Source: Bacteroidaceae bacterium
Lineage (GTDB): Bacteria; Bacteroidota; Bacteroidia; Bacteroidales; Bacteroidaceae
Assembly: GCA_017381015.1 (NCBI GenBank)
Contig: JAFOCV010000087.1
Coordinates: 1-32,619, forward strand
Length of the DNA: 32,619 nucleotides
Direction: 5' to 3'
Positions 32,394-32,619 of the stretch are shown here, piece by piece. Within the stretch, counting starts at the first letter, position 1, and the number at the start of each line of letters is the position of its first letter. The notes under the pieces are model-generated. The model had not been told where the DNA came from. It searched no databases and saw nothing but the letters and a program-made list of their open reading frames with translations. A program made the position numbers and the translations under genes.

Positions 32394-32619
32394 TGAACTG
32401 AGTGCAAAGACTATTTTCGTTTCGGAAATTACATTCTGAACTGAGTGCAAAGCCATTTTCGTTTCGGAAATTACGTTCTGAACTGAGTGCAAAGCCATTT
32501 TCGGTTTGGAAATTACATTCTGAACTGAGTGCAGAGCCATTTTCGTTTCGGAAATTACACTCCGAACTGAGTGCAGAGCCATTTTCGTTTCGGAAATTAC
32601 ATTCTGAACTGAGTGCAGA
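32394..32619. repeat. 42-bp tandem repeat array B, running off the window
   Basis: Units start at 32394 (43 bp), 32437, 32479, 32521, 32563 (42 bp each) and 32605 (cut by the edge). Each reads TGAACTGAGTGCARAGCCAT followed by TTTCGTTTCGGAAATTAC. Copies are nearly identical, with 1-4 changes each. Since 42 is a multiple of three, the minus strand shows an open frame of a 14-residue repeat (SVQNVISETKMALH). The 43-bp unit shifts the frame, and the changes include non-synonymous ones, so coding is doubtful. Confidence 0.88.

Noticed and set aside
32349-32582. 77-residue repeat protein on the minus strand
   Set aside because: The frame exists because 42 is a multiple of three; the 43-bp unit breaks it, there is no start context, and changes are not mainly synonymous.
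32394-32619. CRISPR array
   Set aside because: Units abut without spacers and no cas genes are in the window.

Overview
The window reads as chromosomal DNA from a member of the Bacteroidota, most likely a Prevotella-like Bacteroidales. The evidence is consistent across several features. There is a GldH lipoprotein. There are two very large secreted proteins with type IX secretion (T9SS) C-terminal sorting signals. A metF-holB-ricT-gldH gene string is present. Most transcription units are preceded by the Bacteroidota -7 promoter box TAnnTTTG (the rpsU promoter is a complete TTTG-N19-TAATTTTG), and Shine-Dalgarno sequences are weak or absent. No rRNA, tRNA, CRISPR array or phage gene was seen.

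Layout. 1-5279 is housekeeping on the minus strand: the start of rpsU (cut by the window edge), mdh, and a gltX / gamma-carbonic anhydrase-like / aminopeptidase P operon. 5387-7450 (+) is a 7TM-HD phosphodiesterase of the PgpH (c-di-AMP) type. 7521-8875 (-) is a three-gene cassette made of a small three-helix membrane protein, an ECF sigma factor and a two-helix membrane protein that may be its anti-sigma factor. 8876-9265 is a gene-free stretch carrying three 42-bp tandem repeats. 9266-12906 (-) is the tightly overlapping metF-holB-ricT-gldH operon.

13128-20153 is an amino-sugar region. glmM, nagA and a secreted GH20 hexosaminidase lie on the plus strand and nagB lies convergently on the minus strand. 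Together they would release, import-process and recycle GlcNAc between catabolism and cell-wall synthesis. Inserted between the hexosaminidase and nagB (about 18131-19235) is the most unusual locus: a DUF559 (Vsr-like fold) nuclease gene embedded in repeated modules. Two copies of a roughly 166-bp imperfect inverted-repeat element are present. A perfect 91-bp direct repeat occurs on both sides. There are at least two shortened modules that keep the 3' end of the nuclease gene but not its body. The last 22 codons of the nuclease are themselves made of this repeat. It looks like a small selfish element with deletion derivatives.

20200-23366 (-) encodes a PD40/TolB-like propeller lipoprotein with a CxxCH haem-binding motif and a multi-helix membrane protein; both lie directly upstream of nagB. 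23589-32050 (-) holds two giant T9SS cargo proteins: an M60-type metallopeptidase with lectin-like and F5/8-type modules, and a 1344-residue protein with an F5/8-type module but no recognised catalytic domain. The window ends in a second 42-bp tandem repeat array (32394 to the edge) that appears related to the one at 9029-9154 but lies in the opposite orientation.
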